This document shows, piece by piece, positions 43,959-53,068 of a DNA stretch of 64,000 bases. This DNA comes from Methylobacterium terricola. Its GTDB lineage: Bacteria; Pseudomonadota; Alphaproteobacteria; Rhizobiales; Beijerinckiaceae. Every line of letters starts with the position of its first letter. The stretch's first letter is position 1. A model generated the notes under the pieces. The model ran no database searches. It was not told the DNA's origin and saw nothing but the letters and a program-made list of their open reading frames with translations. Made by a program: the position numbers and the translations under genes. The DNA lies in assembly GCF_006151805.1 (NCBI RefSeq), contig NZ_VDDA01000005.1, forward strand, positions 124,001 through 188,000, written 5' to 3'.

Positions 43959-46021
43959 CCCCCCGCGCCATCGTCGGCGTCGATGTCGGCGGCACCTTCA
44001 CGGATCTGTTCTACTACGACGAGGCCGCCGGCCGCTTTCAGACCGGCAAGGTGCCGTCGAACCGCGGCGACGAGGCGGTGGGCTTCCTCGCCGGGCTGAA
44101 GGGCTTCGGCCCGGTCGCCGGGCTCGCCTCGATCGTCCACGGCACGACGGTCGGCACCAACGCGCTCCTGGAGCGCAAGGGCGCCCGCATCGGCCTCATC
44201 ACCACCCGGGGCTTCCGCGACGTGCTGGAGATGCGCCGGCGCGACCGGCGCCATACCTGGGGCCTGTGGGGCGACTTCGTCCCCGTCGTCGACCGGGATC
44301 TCCGCCTGGAGGTGGACGAGCGCACGCTCGCCGACGGCACGATCCGCGAGGCGGTGAATCCGGATCAGGTGGCGGAAGCCGCCCGCGCGCTTCTCGCCAA
44401 CGGCGCCGAGGCCCTGGCGATCTGCTTCGTCAATGCCTACGCCAACCCGGAGAACGAGCGGGTGGCGCTCGACGCCGCCGCCGCCGTGTGGCCGAACGCC
44501 CATGTCGAGCGCTCGTCGGGCATCCTGCCGGAGATCCGCGAGTTCGAGCGCACCTCGACCACGGTGCTCAACGCCTATCTCCAGCCGGTGGTCGGCAGCT
44601 ACCTCGGCAAGCTCGACCGGGCACTGGATTCGGAAGGGTTCGAGGGCCGCTTCCACATCGTCCAGTCGAATGGCGGCGTGATGTCGACCGCCACCGCCCG
44701 GCGCCTGCCGGTGCGTACCGCCCTGTCGGGGCCGGCGGCCGGGGTGATCGCGGCGGCGGCCATCGCCCAGGAGGCCGGCTTCCCGAACGTGATCACGGGT
44801 GATCTCGGCGGGACCTCCTTCGACGTGTCGCTGGTGGTCGAGGGCGAGACGGCGCTGGCGGCCCAGACCACCATCGATTTCGGCCTCGTCATCCGCACGC
44901 CGATGATCGAGATCAGCACGATCGGGGCCGGCGGCGGATCGATCGCCCATGTCGATGCCGGCGGGCTGCTCCAGGTCGGCCCGGAGAGCGCCGGTTCGCG
45001 GCCGGGCCCGGTCTGCTACGGCCAGGGCAATACCCGCCCGACGCTGACCGATGCCAACGTCGTGCTCGGCCGCATCAACGCCGAGCGGCCGATCGGCGGG
45101 GCACTCGAGCGCCTCGACGTCGAGGCGGCGAAGGCGGCGATCCGCGAGCACGTCGCAGCCCCCCTCGGCCTCGACGTGATGGCGGCGGCGGAAGCGATCG
45201 TGCGGGTCGCCGACGGCAAGATGGCCGGCGCGATCCGCCTCGTCTCGATCGAGCGTGGCCACGACCCCCAGAAATTCGCCGCGGTGCCGTTCGGCGGCGG
45301 CGGGGCGCTGCATGTCGGCGCGCTGATCAAGGATGTGGGCCTGCGCGGCGCCCTGGTGCCGCGCTATCCGGGCGTCACCTCGGCCCTCGGCTGCGTCATC
45401 GCCGATATCCGCCACGACCAGGTCCAGACCCTGAACCTGTCGCTGGCCGGGCTCGATGCCGCCGCCCTCGACCGGCGCATGGTGGCGGAGGCGCAAGCCG
45501 CCCGCGCGGTCGTCGAGGCCGCCGGCCTCACCGTCTCGCGGATCGACACGGTGTTCGAGCTCGACATGCACTATGTCGGCCAGACCCACACCGTGGCGGT
45601 GGCCCTGCCGGTGACGGTCGCGGACGGCACCACGGGGATCACCACGGCCGTCATCCAGGCGGCGTTCGAGGCGGCCTACCGCACCTCGTTCAGCCGGCTG
45701 CTGCCGGGCCTCGGCACCCGGATCGTCAACCTGCGGACCGCCGCGATCGGCCGGCGGCCGCATTTCGATCTCGCCGCCCTGGCGCCGGGAGCGGATGCCT
45801 CGCTGGACGCGGCCCGCCTCGGCAGCCGGCCGGTCTGGTTCTCGGGCGCCTGGCACGAGGCCGCCATCTATGCCCGCCTGTCGCTCCCCGTCGGCGCCGA
45901 GATCCCCGGCCCGGCGATCATGGAGCAGCCCGACGCCACCACCGTGGTCGATCCCGACCTGACGGCGCGGGTCGACCGGCTCGGCAACGTCGTGGTCACC
46001 CGCACGGGAGCGCCCGCATGA
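43955..46021 (+). CDS. Hydantoinase/oxoprolinase A-type subunit
   Basis: 688 residues. Actin/acetokinase-like ATP-binding fold: IVGVDVGGTFTDLFYYDEA at the N-terminus, VHGTTVGTNALLERKGARIG, then ITGDLGGTSFDVSLV and TIGAGGGSIAHVDAGGLLQV. C-terminal half carries FELDMHYVGQTHTVAV. ATP-using partner of the B-type subunit. Overlaps both neighbours by 4 bp, which supports a stoichiometric complex and tight co-expression. Confidence 0.92.
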   Translation: MTPRAIVGVDVGGTFTDLFYYDEAAGRFQTGKVPSNRGDEAVGFLAGLKGFGPVAGLASIVHGTTVGTNALLERKGARIGLITTRGFRDVLEMRRRDRRHTWGLWGDFVPVVDRDLRLEVDERTLADGTIREAVNPDQVAEAARALLANGAEALAICFVNAYANPENERVALDAAAAVWPNAHVERSSGILPEIREFERTSTTVLNAYLQPVVGSYLGKLDRALDSEGFEGRFHIVQSNGGVMSTATARRLPVRTALSGPAAGVIAAAAIAQEAGFPNVITGDLGGTSFDVSLVVEGETALAAQTTIDFGLVIRTPMIEISTIGAGGGSIAHVDAGGLLQVGPESAGSRPGPVCYGQGNTRPTLTDANVVLGRINAERPIGGALERLDVEAAKAAIREHVAAPLGLDVMAAAEAIVRVADGKMAGAIRLVSIERGHDPQKFAAVPFGGGGALHVGALIKDVGLRGALVPRYPGVTSALGCVIADIRHDQVQTLNLSLAGLDAAALDRRMVAEAQAARAVVEAAGLTVSRIDTVFELDMHYVGQTHTVAVALPVTVADGTTGITTAVIQAAFEAAYRTSFSRLLPGLGTRIVNLRTAAIGRRPHFDLAALAPGADASLDAARLGSRPVWFSGAWHEAAIYARLSLPVGAEIPGPAIMEQPDATTVVDPDLTARVDRLGNVVVTRTGAPA

Positions 46022-46629
46022 GCCATGGTCCGGTTCCGATCGCGCGCACCGCGCTCCTGATCTGCGATCTGCAGAACGACTTCCTGCACCCGGACGGCGC
46101 CTATGGCCGCGCCGGCCAGTCCGCGCCCGAGATCGCCGCCGTGCCCGCCACGGTGCGGCCGCTCGCCGAGCTGATCCGGGCCAGGGGCGGGTTCATCGTC
46201 TCGACCCACTTCACCCTGGTGCCGGGCAAGGGCGGCGAGCCGATGATCTCGGCTCACCTGCAAGAGCTGCGGCCGTTCCTGGCGAAGGGCGACTTCCTGC
46301 CCGGCGCCTGGGGTCACGGGCTCGTGGACGAGCTCCAGCCCGCCGACCTGTCGGTCGAGAAGGTCGCCTACTCGGCCTTCTACATGACCCGGCTCGAATG
46401 GGTCCTGCGCAAGGCGGGAATCGAGCGGCTGATCGTGTCGGGCATCGTCACCAATGGCGGCGTCGCCTCGACGGTGCGCGACGCCCACGTGCGGGACTTC
46501 TCGGTGACGGTCCTGTCGGATGGCTGCGCGGCCTTCTCGCCGGCCGTCCATCGAACCGCGATCGACGCGCTCAAGCCGGTCTGCCGGGTCGCCGAGGTCG
46601 CCGAGGTGCTGAAGGAGCTCTCCGTATGA
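46018..46629 (+). CDS. Isochorismatase-like hydrolase with Gly in place of catalytic Cys
   Basis: 203 residues. Isochorismatase fold with Asp17 (LLICDLQNDF) and Lys115 (EKVAYSAFYMT). The third catalytic position is normally Cys in T-N/G-V-C-V of amidases and nicotinamidases; here the block is SGIVTNGGVASTVRDA with Gly148. Gly at this position is known from isochorismatase/PhzD-type vinyl-ether hydrolases, which do not use a covalent Cys. The protein is otherwise intact, so a non-amidase hydrolysis or a lyase-like role is possible. Overlaps the neighbouring genes by 4 bp on both sides. Confidence 0.85.
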   Translation: MSHGPVPIARTALLICDLQNDFLHPDGAYGRAGQSAPEIAAVPATVRPLAELIRARGGFIVSTHFTLVPGKGGEPMISAHLQELRPFLAKGDFLPGAWGHGLVDELQPADLSVEKVAYSAFYMTRLEWVLRKAGIERLIVSGIVTNGGVASTVRDAHVRDFSVTVLSDGCAAFSPAVHRTAIDALKPVCRVAEVAEVLKELSV

Positions 46630-48026
46630 GGGTCGACCCCGCTGACGGGATCGTCTTCGACATCGAGGTTCCGGTCGCGGTGATCGGCGCCGGGGCCGCC
46701 GGGCTGGTGGCGGCGCTCGCCGCCCACGAGGCCGGGGCCGAGGTGCTGGTGATCGAGCGCGATCCCGTGCCACGCGGCTCGACCGCCCTGTCGGCCGGGC
46801 TGATCCCGGCCCCCGGCACCCGCTGGCAGCGCGAGGCCGGGCTCGGCGACAGCCCGGACCTGTTTGCCGCCGACATCATGGCGAAGGCGCATGACGAGCC
46901 CGATCCGGCCCTCGTCGCGCGCCTTGCGGGAGCCGTCGGCCCGGCCCTCGAATGGCTGAGCGACCGGCATGGCCTGCCCTTCTCGGTCATCACCGATTTC
47001 CGCTATCCGGGCCATTCGGCGAACCGCATGCACGGCCTGCCGAGCCGGTCGGGCGAGGAGCTGGTCGACCGCCTGGCCCGGGCGGTCGAGGCGGCCGGCA
47101 TCCCGATCCTGTGCGAGGCCCGGGTCGACACGCTCTATACCGAGGCCGGCGCGATCCGGGGTTTCTCCCTGGTCCGCCCCGACGGCGCGCGCGAGCGGGT
47201 CGCCTGCGGGGCGCTGGTGCTGGCCTGCAACGGCTATGGCGGCAACAAGGCCCTGGTGGCGCAGCACGTGCCGGAGCTGGCCGGTGCGCTCTATTTCGGC
47301 CACGAGGGCAACCAGGGCGACGCGCTGCTCTGGGGCGAGGCCCTGGGTGCGGCCACCCGCCACCTCTCCGGCCACCAGGGCCACGGCTCGGTGGCGCATC
47401 CGCACGGCATCCTGATCACCTGGGCCACGGTCACCGAGGGCGGGTTCCAGGTGAACGGGGACGGGCGCCGCTTCTCCGACGAGAGCCGCGGCTATTCCGA
47501 GCAGGCGGCGGAGGTGCTGCGCCAGCCCGGCGGCACCGCCGTGACGGTGTTCGACGCGCGCATCGCTGATATCGCGCGCCAGTTCGAGGATTTTCGCAAG
47601 GCCGAGAGCGCTGGGGCGATCGTCGAGGCCGACACGATCGAGGAACTGGCGGCGCGGTTGCACCTGCCGGAGGCGGCCCTCGCCGAGACCCTGGCCGAGG
47701 TCGAGGCGCTGAAACGCGACGGCGGCCGGGACGGATTCGGCCGCACGTTCGCGGACGTGCCGGCGTTGAACCCGCCCTATCGGGCGGTGCGGGTGACGGG
47801 CGCGCTGTTCCACACCCAGGGCGGGCTCGTGGTCGACGACGACGCGCGGGTGCTGACGCAGGGCGGCGCGCCGATCCCGAACCTGTTCGCGGCGGGTGGC
47901 GCGGCCTGCGGCGTGTCGGGGACCGGGCCGGGCGGGTACCTCTCCGGCAACGGGCTGCTGGCGGCGGTGGCGCTGGGGCGGATCGCCGGGCAGGCGGCGG
48001 GCGCGATGAGGTTCGTGAGTCCGTAA
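46626..48026 (+). CDS. FAD-dependent oxidoreductase, fumarate reductase/ketosteroid dehydrogenase type
   Basis: 466 residues from the ATG at 46626, within the stop codon overlap of the previous gene. FAD-binding Rossmann loop VAVIGAGAAGLVAALAAHEA, then VIERDPVPRGSTALSAGL; C-terminal FAD block NLFAAGGAACGVSGTGPGGY and LSGNGLLAAVALGRIAGQ. Middle part with HEGNQGDALLWGEALGA is typical of flavocytochrome c/KstD-like enzymes. Expected to introduce or reduce a C=C bond next to a carbonyl or carboxylate. An example of this style is tricarballylate dehydrogenase; the actual substrate here is unknown. Confidence 0.87.
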   Translation: MRVDPADGIVFDIEVPVAVIGAGAAGLVAALAAHEAGAEVLVIERDPVPRGSTALSAGLIPAPGTRWQREAGLGDSPDLFAADIMAKAHDEPDPALVARLAGAVGPALEWLSDRHGLPFSVITDFRYPGHSANRMHGLPSRSGEELVDRLARAVEAAGIPILCEARVDTLYTEAGAIRGFSLVRPDGARERVACGALVLACNGYGGNKALVAQHVPELAGALYFGHEGNQGDALLWGEALGAATRHLSGHQGHGSVAHPHGILITWATVTEGGFQVNGDGRRFSDESRGYSEQAAEVLRQPGGTAVTVFDARIADIARQFEDFRKAESAGAIVEADTIEELAARLHLPEAALAETLAEVEALKRDGGRDGFGRTFADVPALNPPYRAVRVTGALFHTQGGLVVDDDARVLTQGGAPIPNLFAAGGAACGVSGTGPGGYLSGNGLLAAVALGRIAGQAAGAMRFVSP

Positions 48027-48057
48027 CGCCTCACCATCTCGCACTCACCATTTATGA

Positions 48058-48110
48058 CACCCTCCCCTTTCCCGGACGACCGGAGCGACAGCGGAAGGAG
48101 ATCCGGGAAC
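48058..48110 (+). repeat. Dispersed repeat family D, copy 1
   Basis: CCTCCCCTTTCCCGGACGAC at 48061 opens a ~55-bp unit containing GCGGAAGGAGATCCGGGAAC. A nearly identical reverse-complement copy lies at 48190-48246. The pair lies in the 260-bp gap between the flavoprotein and LeuC-like genes. Confidence 0.7.
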
Positions 48111-48189
48111 CAGCACACGAACTCGCGAAGCGTCCATCTGTCTGCAACGGTGCAGCATACGGAGCCGCTCCGCGGCGAGTCTGATGGCT

Positions 48190-48246
48190 GGATCCCGGAT
48201 CTCCTTCCGCTGACGCTGCAGTCGTCCGGGAAAGGGGTGAGGGTTG
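48190..48246 (-). repeat. Dispersed repeat family D, copy 2 (inverted)
   Basis: GGATCCCGGATCTCCTTCCG then CTGACGCTGCAGTCGTCCGG and GAAAGGGGTGAGGG: reverse complement of copy 1 with about 90 % identity by eye. The two arms can form one long hairpin with ~80-nt loop in the operon mRNA. Confidence 0.7.
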
Positions 48247-48286
48247 CAAAGATTTCGACATCAACGAACACGGCGGAGGACGCCCG

Positions 48287-49693
48287 ATGACCCCGCAACC
48301 CCGCACCCTCCTCGACAAGGTCTGGGACGCCCACGTCATGGCGACCCGCCCGGACGGTCAGGCACTCCTCGCCATCGACCGGCACCTGCTGCACGAGGGC
48401 TCGTTCCACGCCTTCGGGATGCTGGACCATGCCGGCCGACGGATCCGCCGACCCGAGCTGACCTTCGCGGTGGCCGACCACTACGTCCCGTCCCGCGACC
48501 GCCAGGGGCCGATCCCCGACCCCGAGATCGCCAACATGGTCTCGACCCTGGCCGCCAATGCCGGCCGGCACGGCATCCGGCATTTCGGCCTCGACGACCG
48601 GGCGCAGGGCATCGTCCACGTGCTGGCGCCGGAGCAGGGCCTGACGCTGCCGGGCCTCACGGTCGTCTGCGGCGATTCCCACACCTCGACCCACGGCGCC
48701 TTCGGGGCGCTCGGCTTCGGCATCGGGGCGACGGAGGTCGCGCACGTGCTCGCCACGCAGGCCCTGTGGCAGCGCCGGCCGAAGACCCTTCGGGTCGGCA
48801 TCGACGGGCAGCTCGGCCCCCACGTTACCGCCAAGGACGTGATCCTGGCGATCATCGCGGAGATCGGCGCCGGCGGCGCGGTCGGGCACGTGCTCGAATA
48901 TGCCGGCAGCGCGATCCGCAGCCTGTCGATGGAGGGGCGGCTCACCATCTGCAACATGTCGATCGAGGCCGGCGCCCGGGCCGGGATGATCGCCCCGGAC
49001 GACACCACCTTCGCGTTCCTGGAGGGCCGCCCCCACGCTCCGAAGGGCGCGCTGTTCGCGCAGGCGGTGGCGGCCTGGCGGCGTCTTCCGAGCGACGAGG
49101 GCGCGCGGTTCGACCGCGAGGTGACGCTCGACGCCGCCACGATCGCCCCCACCGTCACCTGGGGCACCAGCCCCGAGACGGCGCTGCCGGTCACCGCCGC
49201 GGTGCCGGATCCGGGAGCGGAGCCGGATGCCGCCAAGGCCGGGCAGATGCGGGCGATGCTCGACTATATGGGCCTCACCCCCGGCACGCCGCTCGAATCG
49301 GTCGCGATCGACCGGGTGTTCATCGGCTCCTGCACCAATTCGCGTATCGAGGACCTGCGCGCCGCGGCCGGCGTGCTGCGCGGGCAGCGGGCGCGGGTGC
49401 CGGGCCTCGTCGTGCCGGGCTCCGGCCCGGTGCGGCGCCAGGCCGAAGCGGAAGGGCTCGACCAGGTGTTTCGCGCCGCAGGTCTCGAGTGGGGCGAGCC
49501 GGGCTGCTCGATGTGCGTCGGCATCAACGGCGACCTCGTGCCGGCGGGCGAGCGCTGCGCCTCGACCACCAACCGCAACTTCCCGGGCCGCCAGGGCCCG
49601 AATGCCCGCACCCATCTGATGAGCCCGGCCATGGCCGCCGCCGCCGCCGTCACCGGCCGCCTCACCGACATCCGCCGGCTCGGGAGCCGCTGA
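48287..49693 (+). CDS. leuC: LeuC-like aconitase-family hydratase, large subunit
   Basis: 468 residues, normal for LeuC. [4Fe-4S] ligands Cys349 ([13 protein letters not shown]), Cys407 and Cys410 ([12 protein letters not shown]); [20 protein letters not shown] and [13 protein letters not shown]. At the substrate region true isopropylmalate isomerases read HEVTSPQAFEGLR, while this protein reads [11 protein letters not shown], a clear difference. Given the catabolic neighbours it is more likely a paralogue (such as dimethylmaleate, citraconate or maleate hydratase type) than the leucine-biosynthesis enzyme. The LeuD-like partner follows after 2 bp. Confidence 0.85.
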   Translation: MTPQPRTLLDKVWDAHVMATRPDGQALLAIDRHLLHEGSFHAFGMLDHAGRRIRRPELTFAVADHYVPSRDRQGPIPDPEIANMVSTLAANAGRHGIRHFGLDDRAQGIVHVLAPEQGLTLPGLTVVCGDSHTSTHGAFGALGFGIGATEVAHVLATQALWQRRPKTLRVGIDGQLGPHVTAKDVILAIIAEIGAGGAVGHVLEYAGSAIRSLSMEGRLTICNMSIEAGARAGMIAPDDTTFAFLEGRPHAPKGALFAQAVAAWRRLPSDEGARFDREVTLDAATIAPTVTWGTSPETALPVTAAVPDPGAEPDAAKAGQMRAMLDYMGLTPGTPLESVAIDRVFIGSCTNSRIEDLRAAAGVLRGQRARVPGLVVPGSGPVRRQAEAEGLDQVFRAAGLEWGEPGCSMCVGINGDLVPAGERCASTTNRNFPGRQGPNARTHLMSPAMAAAAAVTGRLTDIRRLGSR

Positions 49694-49695
49694 CC

Positions 49696-50304
49696 ATGCA
49701 GCCCTTCACCACGCTCCGGGCCGTCGCGGTGCCGCTCGCGGTCGCCAACATCGACACCGACCAGATCCTGCCGGCCCGCTTCCTGAAGAAGCCCCGCAGC
49801 GCCGGCTACGGCAACTTCCTGTTCCACGACGAGCGCCGGCGCGGCGACGCCTATCCCCTCGACGCCGCGGCCTATGCGGGCGCCGGCATCCTGGTCGCCG
49901 ACCGCAATTTCGGCTGCGGCTCGTCGCGCGAGGGCGCGGTCTACGCGCTCGTCGACGGCGGCATCCGCTGCGTGATCGCCCCGAGCTTCGGCGACATCTT
50001 CGCCTCGAACGCGGCCAAGAACGGGCTCCTCACCGTGACCCTGCCGGAGGACGTGGTGGCGTCCCTCCGCGCGCGGCTCGCGGCCTCGCCCGGTGCCGAG
50101 GTGACGGTCGACCTGCCGGCCCAGGCCGTGACCGACCCGGACGGCGCCGCGCTTCCCTTCGAGATCGACCCGTTCAAGAAGCGCTGCCTCGTCGAGGGCC
50201 TCGACGACGTGGCGCTGACGCTGGAGCACGCGGCGGCCATCGCGGCCTACGAGGCGAGGGTCGCGGCGGAGGAGCCGTGGCGGGTGCCGGCGGTCCATGC
50301 ATGA
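49696..50304 (+). CDS. leuD: LeuD-like aconitase-family hydratase, small subunit
   Basis: 202 residues from the ATG at 49696. Swivelling-domain hallmarks: VANIDTDQILPARFLKKPRS, ILVADRNFGCGSSREGAVYA (substrate-binding Ser/Arg loop), IRCVIAPSFGDIFASNAAKN and FEIDPFKKRCLVEGLDDV. Forms the active enzyme with the LeuC-like subunit. As with that subunit, leucine biosynthesis is possible but the genomic context favours a catabolic hydration step. Confidence 0.87.
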   Translation: MQPFTTLRAVAVPLAVANIDTDQILPARFLKKPRSAGYGNFLFHDERRRGDAYPLDAAAYAGAGILVADRNFGCGSSREGAVYALVDGGIRCVIAPSFGDIFASNAAKNGLLTVTLPEDVVASLRARLAASPGAEVTVDLPAQAVTDPDGAALPFEIDPFKKRCLVEGLDDVALTLEHAAAIAAYEARVAAEEPWRVPAVHA

Positions 50305-50340
50305 TCGCCGGATCGGCACCGACCTGACCGACGCGCCACG

Positions 50341-50482
50341 TCGTCCCGAGGCCCGGCGCAGCCGAGAACCCGGGATCGATCACCGCTGAGGGTGAAGGAC
50401 GAGGCGGAGCGTCGGTCGCCTTTTTGCCGAAACATCCGAGGTCATGGATCCCGGGTTCCGCTGCGCAGCCCCGGGATGACGG
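50341..50482. repeat. Dispersed repeat family B, copies 4 and 5
   Basis: Copy 4: TCGTCCCGAGGCCCGGCGCA then GAACCCGGGATCG (50341-50376). Copy 5: GGATCCCGGGTTCCGCTGCG then CAGCCCCGGGATGACGGGG (50446-50482), in the opposite sense. They fill the 468-bp gap (50305-50772) between the LeuD-like gene and the second importer. The rest of this gap holds no gene; the A/T-richer segment just before 50760 may contain a promoter for the second transporter. Confidence 0.6.
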
Positions 50483-50772
50483 GGAGGGTTTCGACACCGT
50501 CGAAAGCATCGGGAGCCCGCCCGCGATCGATGCGCATCGCGGCTCCGGCTCCCCGTGCCGCTGCGGACGCTCACGCGCGCCCTTGAGGAAACCGACGCTC
50601 CCGGGTTCTCGGCCCCGTTCCGCAGCCATGCACCCACGCGATGGCTCGCCGCACGATCCCCACCCCCGCCATCCCCCGGCCGATCGGCACCTTGTGATCT
50701 AAAAAGCTCTCGCTACACTCCCCGCCCGAGCCGCGACGCCACCAATCGAACAGCGGCCGAAGAGGGAACGTC

Positions 50773-52038
50773 ATGCTGGAATGCGCATCCGTCGCCGGGC
50801 GGCGGCTCGTCCGCGCGTTGCTTGGGTCGACCATCCTGTTGGCCGCCAATGCCTCGCTCTCGACCGTTCAGGCCGCCGATCCGATCCGCATCGCGGTGAT
50901 CGCCGAGGCGCAGGCGATCGCCGGCGCCTCGATCCCGCAGGCGGCGCAGCTCGCCGCCGACGAGATCAACGCCAAGGGCGGGATGGACGGGCGCAAGATC
51001 GAGATCATCCCCTACGACAACAAGAGCTCGGCGGCCGACGCGGTCCGCGCCTTCCAGCGCGCGGCGAGCGAGGACAAGGCCCACGCCGTCATCGCCAGCT
51101 ACATCAGCGAGGTGGTCCTGGCGCTCCAGCCCTGGTCGGCCCGGCTGAAGCTGCCCTTCATCACCCCGGGCGCGGCCTCGAACGAGATCCCGCTCAACGT
51201 CCACAAGGACTACGCCCGCTACAAGTATTCCTTCCACGGCTACCTGACCTCGAAGGCGCAGGCGCAAGCCGTCTGCGACGCCGCCAAGGCGATCCTGGTC
51301 GAGGGGCGGCAGATGAAGACCGCCGTGATCATGAGCGAGGACGCGGCGTGGACGAAGCCGCTGGACGAGGGCTACAAGGAGTGCCTGCCGAAGGTCGGGC
51401 TCAAGGTGCTCGACCACATCCGGTTCTCGCCGAGCACCACCGACTTCAACCCGATCTTCAGCCGCGTCGAGGGCGCCAAGCCCGACGTGATCGTCACCGG
51501 CATCTCGCATGTCGGCGTGCAGCCGACGGTGCAGTGGCGCAGCCAGCAGGTGCCGATCCCGATGATCGGCATCGCCTCGCAGGCGACCAACGCCACCTTC
51601 TGGAAGGAGACGAACGGCGCGACCGAGGGCGTGCTGTTCGAGATGTTCGCCGCACCCGGCACCACCGTGACGCCGAAGACCGCGCCCTTCGCCGAAGCCT
51701 TCAAGGCGAAGTACGGCAACTATCCGGGCTATGCCGGCTACACGGCCTATGACGAGGTCTATTACATCGCCGACGCGGTGAAGCGGGCGGGTTCGACCGA
51801 TCCCGACAAGCTCGTCGAGGCGCTGGAGAAGACCGACTGGGAGGGCACCCTCGGGCGCATCCAGTTCTACGGCAAGGACGACGAGTTCACCCACTCGATC
51901 AAGTACGGCCCCGGCCTCGTCTCCGGCATGATGATGCAGTGGCAGGACGGCAAGCAGCTGGCGATCTGGCCGCCGAACGTCGCCAACGGGAAGATCACCT
52001 TCCCGAGCTTCGTCAAGGCGGGCACGGCGGCGAACTGA
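50773..52038 (+). CDS. Liv-type ABC transporter substrate-binding protein (second system)
   Basis: 421 residues; GAGGGA 5 bp before the ATG. Sec-type signal peptide (VRALLGSTILLAANASLSTV, cleavage near VQAAD). Peripla_BP_6 fold: IRIAVIAEAQAIAGASIPQA, AADEINAKGGMDGRKIEIIP, YDNKSSAADAVRAFQRAAS. Not a close copy of the 35146 receptor, so the two importers probably take up different ligands. Periplasmic. A gap of about 470 bp upstream suggests it can also be transcribed separately. Confidence 0.88.
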   Translation: MLECASVAGRRLVRALLGSTILLAANASLSTVQAADPIRIAVIAEAQAIAGASIPQAAQLAADEINAKGGMDGRKIEIIPYDNKSSAADAVRAFQRAASEDKAHAVIASYISEVVLALQPWSARLKLPFITPGAASNEIPLNVHKDYARYKYSFHGYLTSKAQAQAVCDAAKAILVEGRQMKTAVIMSEDAAWTKPLDEGYKECLPKVGLKVLDHIRFSPSTTDFNPIFSRVEGAKPDVIVTGISHVGVQPTVQWRSQQVPIPMIGIASQATNATFWKETNGATEGVLFEMFAAPGTTVTPKTAPFAEAFKAKYGNYPGYAGYTAYDEVYYIADAVKRAGSTDPDKLVEALEKTDWEGTLGRIQFYGKDDEFTHSIKYGPGLVSGMMMQWQDGKQLAIWPPNVANGKITFPSFVKAGTAAN

Positions 52039-52067
52039 CGGCCGCCGTCGATCTCCCCTGATCCGGC

Positions 52068-52108
52068 AGGCGCGGGATCCCCTCTCCCCTTTGGGAGAGG
52101 GGGAGTTC
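52068..52108 (+). repeat. Dispersed repeat family C, copy 3
   Basis: GGCGCGGGATCCCCTCTCCC followed by CTTTGGGAGAGGGGGAG, the same unit as at 41147. It lies between the second binding-protein gene and its permease gene, where a hairpin can lower downstream expression relative to the binding protein. Confidence 0.7.
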
Positions 52109-52157
52109 GCGCGCGCCTCGCCCCCTCCTCTGCCCAAGCGAGCCCCAAGCGAGCCCC

Positions 52158-53033
52158 ATGACCGCGCTCCAGATCCTCATCGACGGCTTCGCCATCTCGG
52201 CGCTCTACGCCCTCGGCGCCACCGGCTTCACCCTGATCTTCGGCGTCTCCGGCGTGCTCAACCTCTCGCACGGCGCGCTGATGGTCACCGCCGCGGTGGT
52301 GGCCTGGGCGGCGTCGAGCGAGTTCGGCCTCGGCCCCTACGCCGGCGCCGCCGCGGGGGTCGCCGTCTGCACCGTGCTCACGCTCGCCACCTACGGAATC
52401 GTGGTGCGCCCGATCGACCGCTCCCGGGCGATCCCGCCGGAGGAGAAGGAGATCTTCATCCTCACCGGCACGCTGCTGTGGGGCATCATGATCCAGGAGT
52501 TCATCGCCTACCTGTTCACCAGCAATGCCAAGACGGTGATGCCGATCGTCGAGGGCGTGGTGACCATCGCGGGCGTGCGCACGCCGTGGAACCAGGTCTT
52601 TACCGCCGTGGTGTGCTGGGGCGTGATCGGTCTGCTCTGGCTGCTGGTCAACCGCACCCGCACCGGCAAGGTGCTGCTCGCCGCGTCGATGAACCCGCGC
52701 GGCGTGACGCTGCTCGGCTTCGAACTGTCGAAGATCTACGTGGCGATCTGGATCATCTACGGCGTGCTCGCCGGCATCGCCGGGGTGCTGCTCGGCCAGT
52801 TCCTCGGCGTGTCGAGCTACAGCGTCGGCCCGCTCACCGCCAGCGCCTTCTCGATCGTGGTGCTGGGGGGCCTCGGCAGCGTCTCCGGCTCGCTGATCGC
52901 GGCCTACGTCGTCGGCTACCTCGAGACGCTCACCGCCTACCTCGTCTCCCCGGCCTACCGGAGCATCCCGGCGCTGCTGCTGCTCGTGGCCGTGATGTAT
53001 GTCCGTCCGCAGGGCCTGCTCGGGCGTCGCTGA
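52158..53033 (+). CDS. livH: Liv-type ABC transporter permease LivH (second system)
   Basis: 291 residues, about eight membrane segments. ILIDGFAISALYALGATGFT, LIFGVSGVLNLSHGALMVTA, NRTRTGKVLLAASMNPRGVT (coupling loop), FSIVVLGGLGSVSGSLIAAY. Separated from the binding-protein gene by 119 bp containing repeat C copy 3; no strong ribosome site. Channel subunit of the second importer. Confidence 0.9.
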   Translation: MTALQILIDGFAISALYALGATGFTLIFGVSGVLNLSHGALMVTAAVVAWAASSEFGLGPYAGAAAGVAVCTVLTLATYGIVVRPIDRSRAIPPEEKEIFILTGTLLWGIMIQEFIAYLFTSNAKTVMPIVEGVVTIAGVRTPWNQVFTAVVCWGVIGLLWLLVNRTRTGKVLLAASMNPRGVTLLGFELSKIYVAIWIIYGVLAGIAGVLLGQFLGVSSYSVGPLTASAFSIVVLGGLGSVSGSLIAAYVVGYLETLTAYLVSPAYRSIPALLLLVAVMYVRPQGLLGRR

Positions 53034-53068
53034 CGCCCGGCTCCACCTCGATGTCGCTGAGAGGCCCC

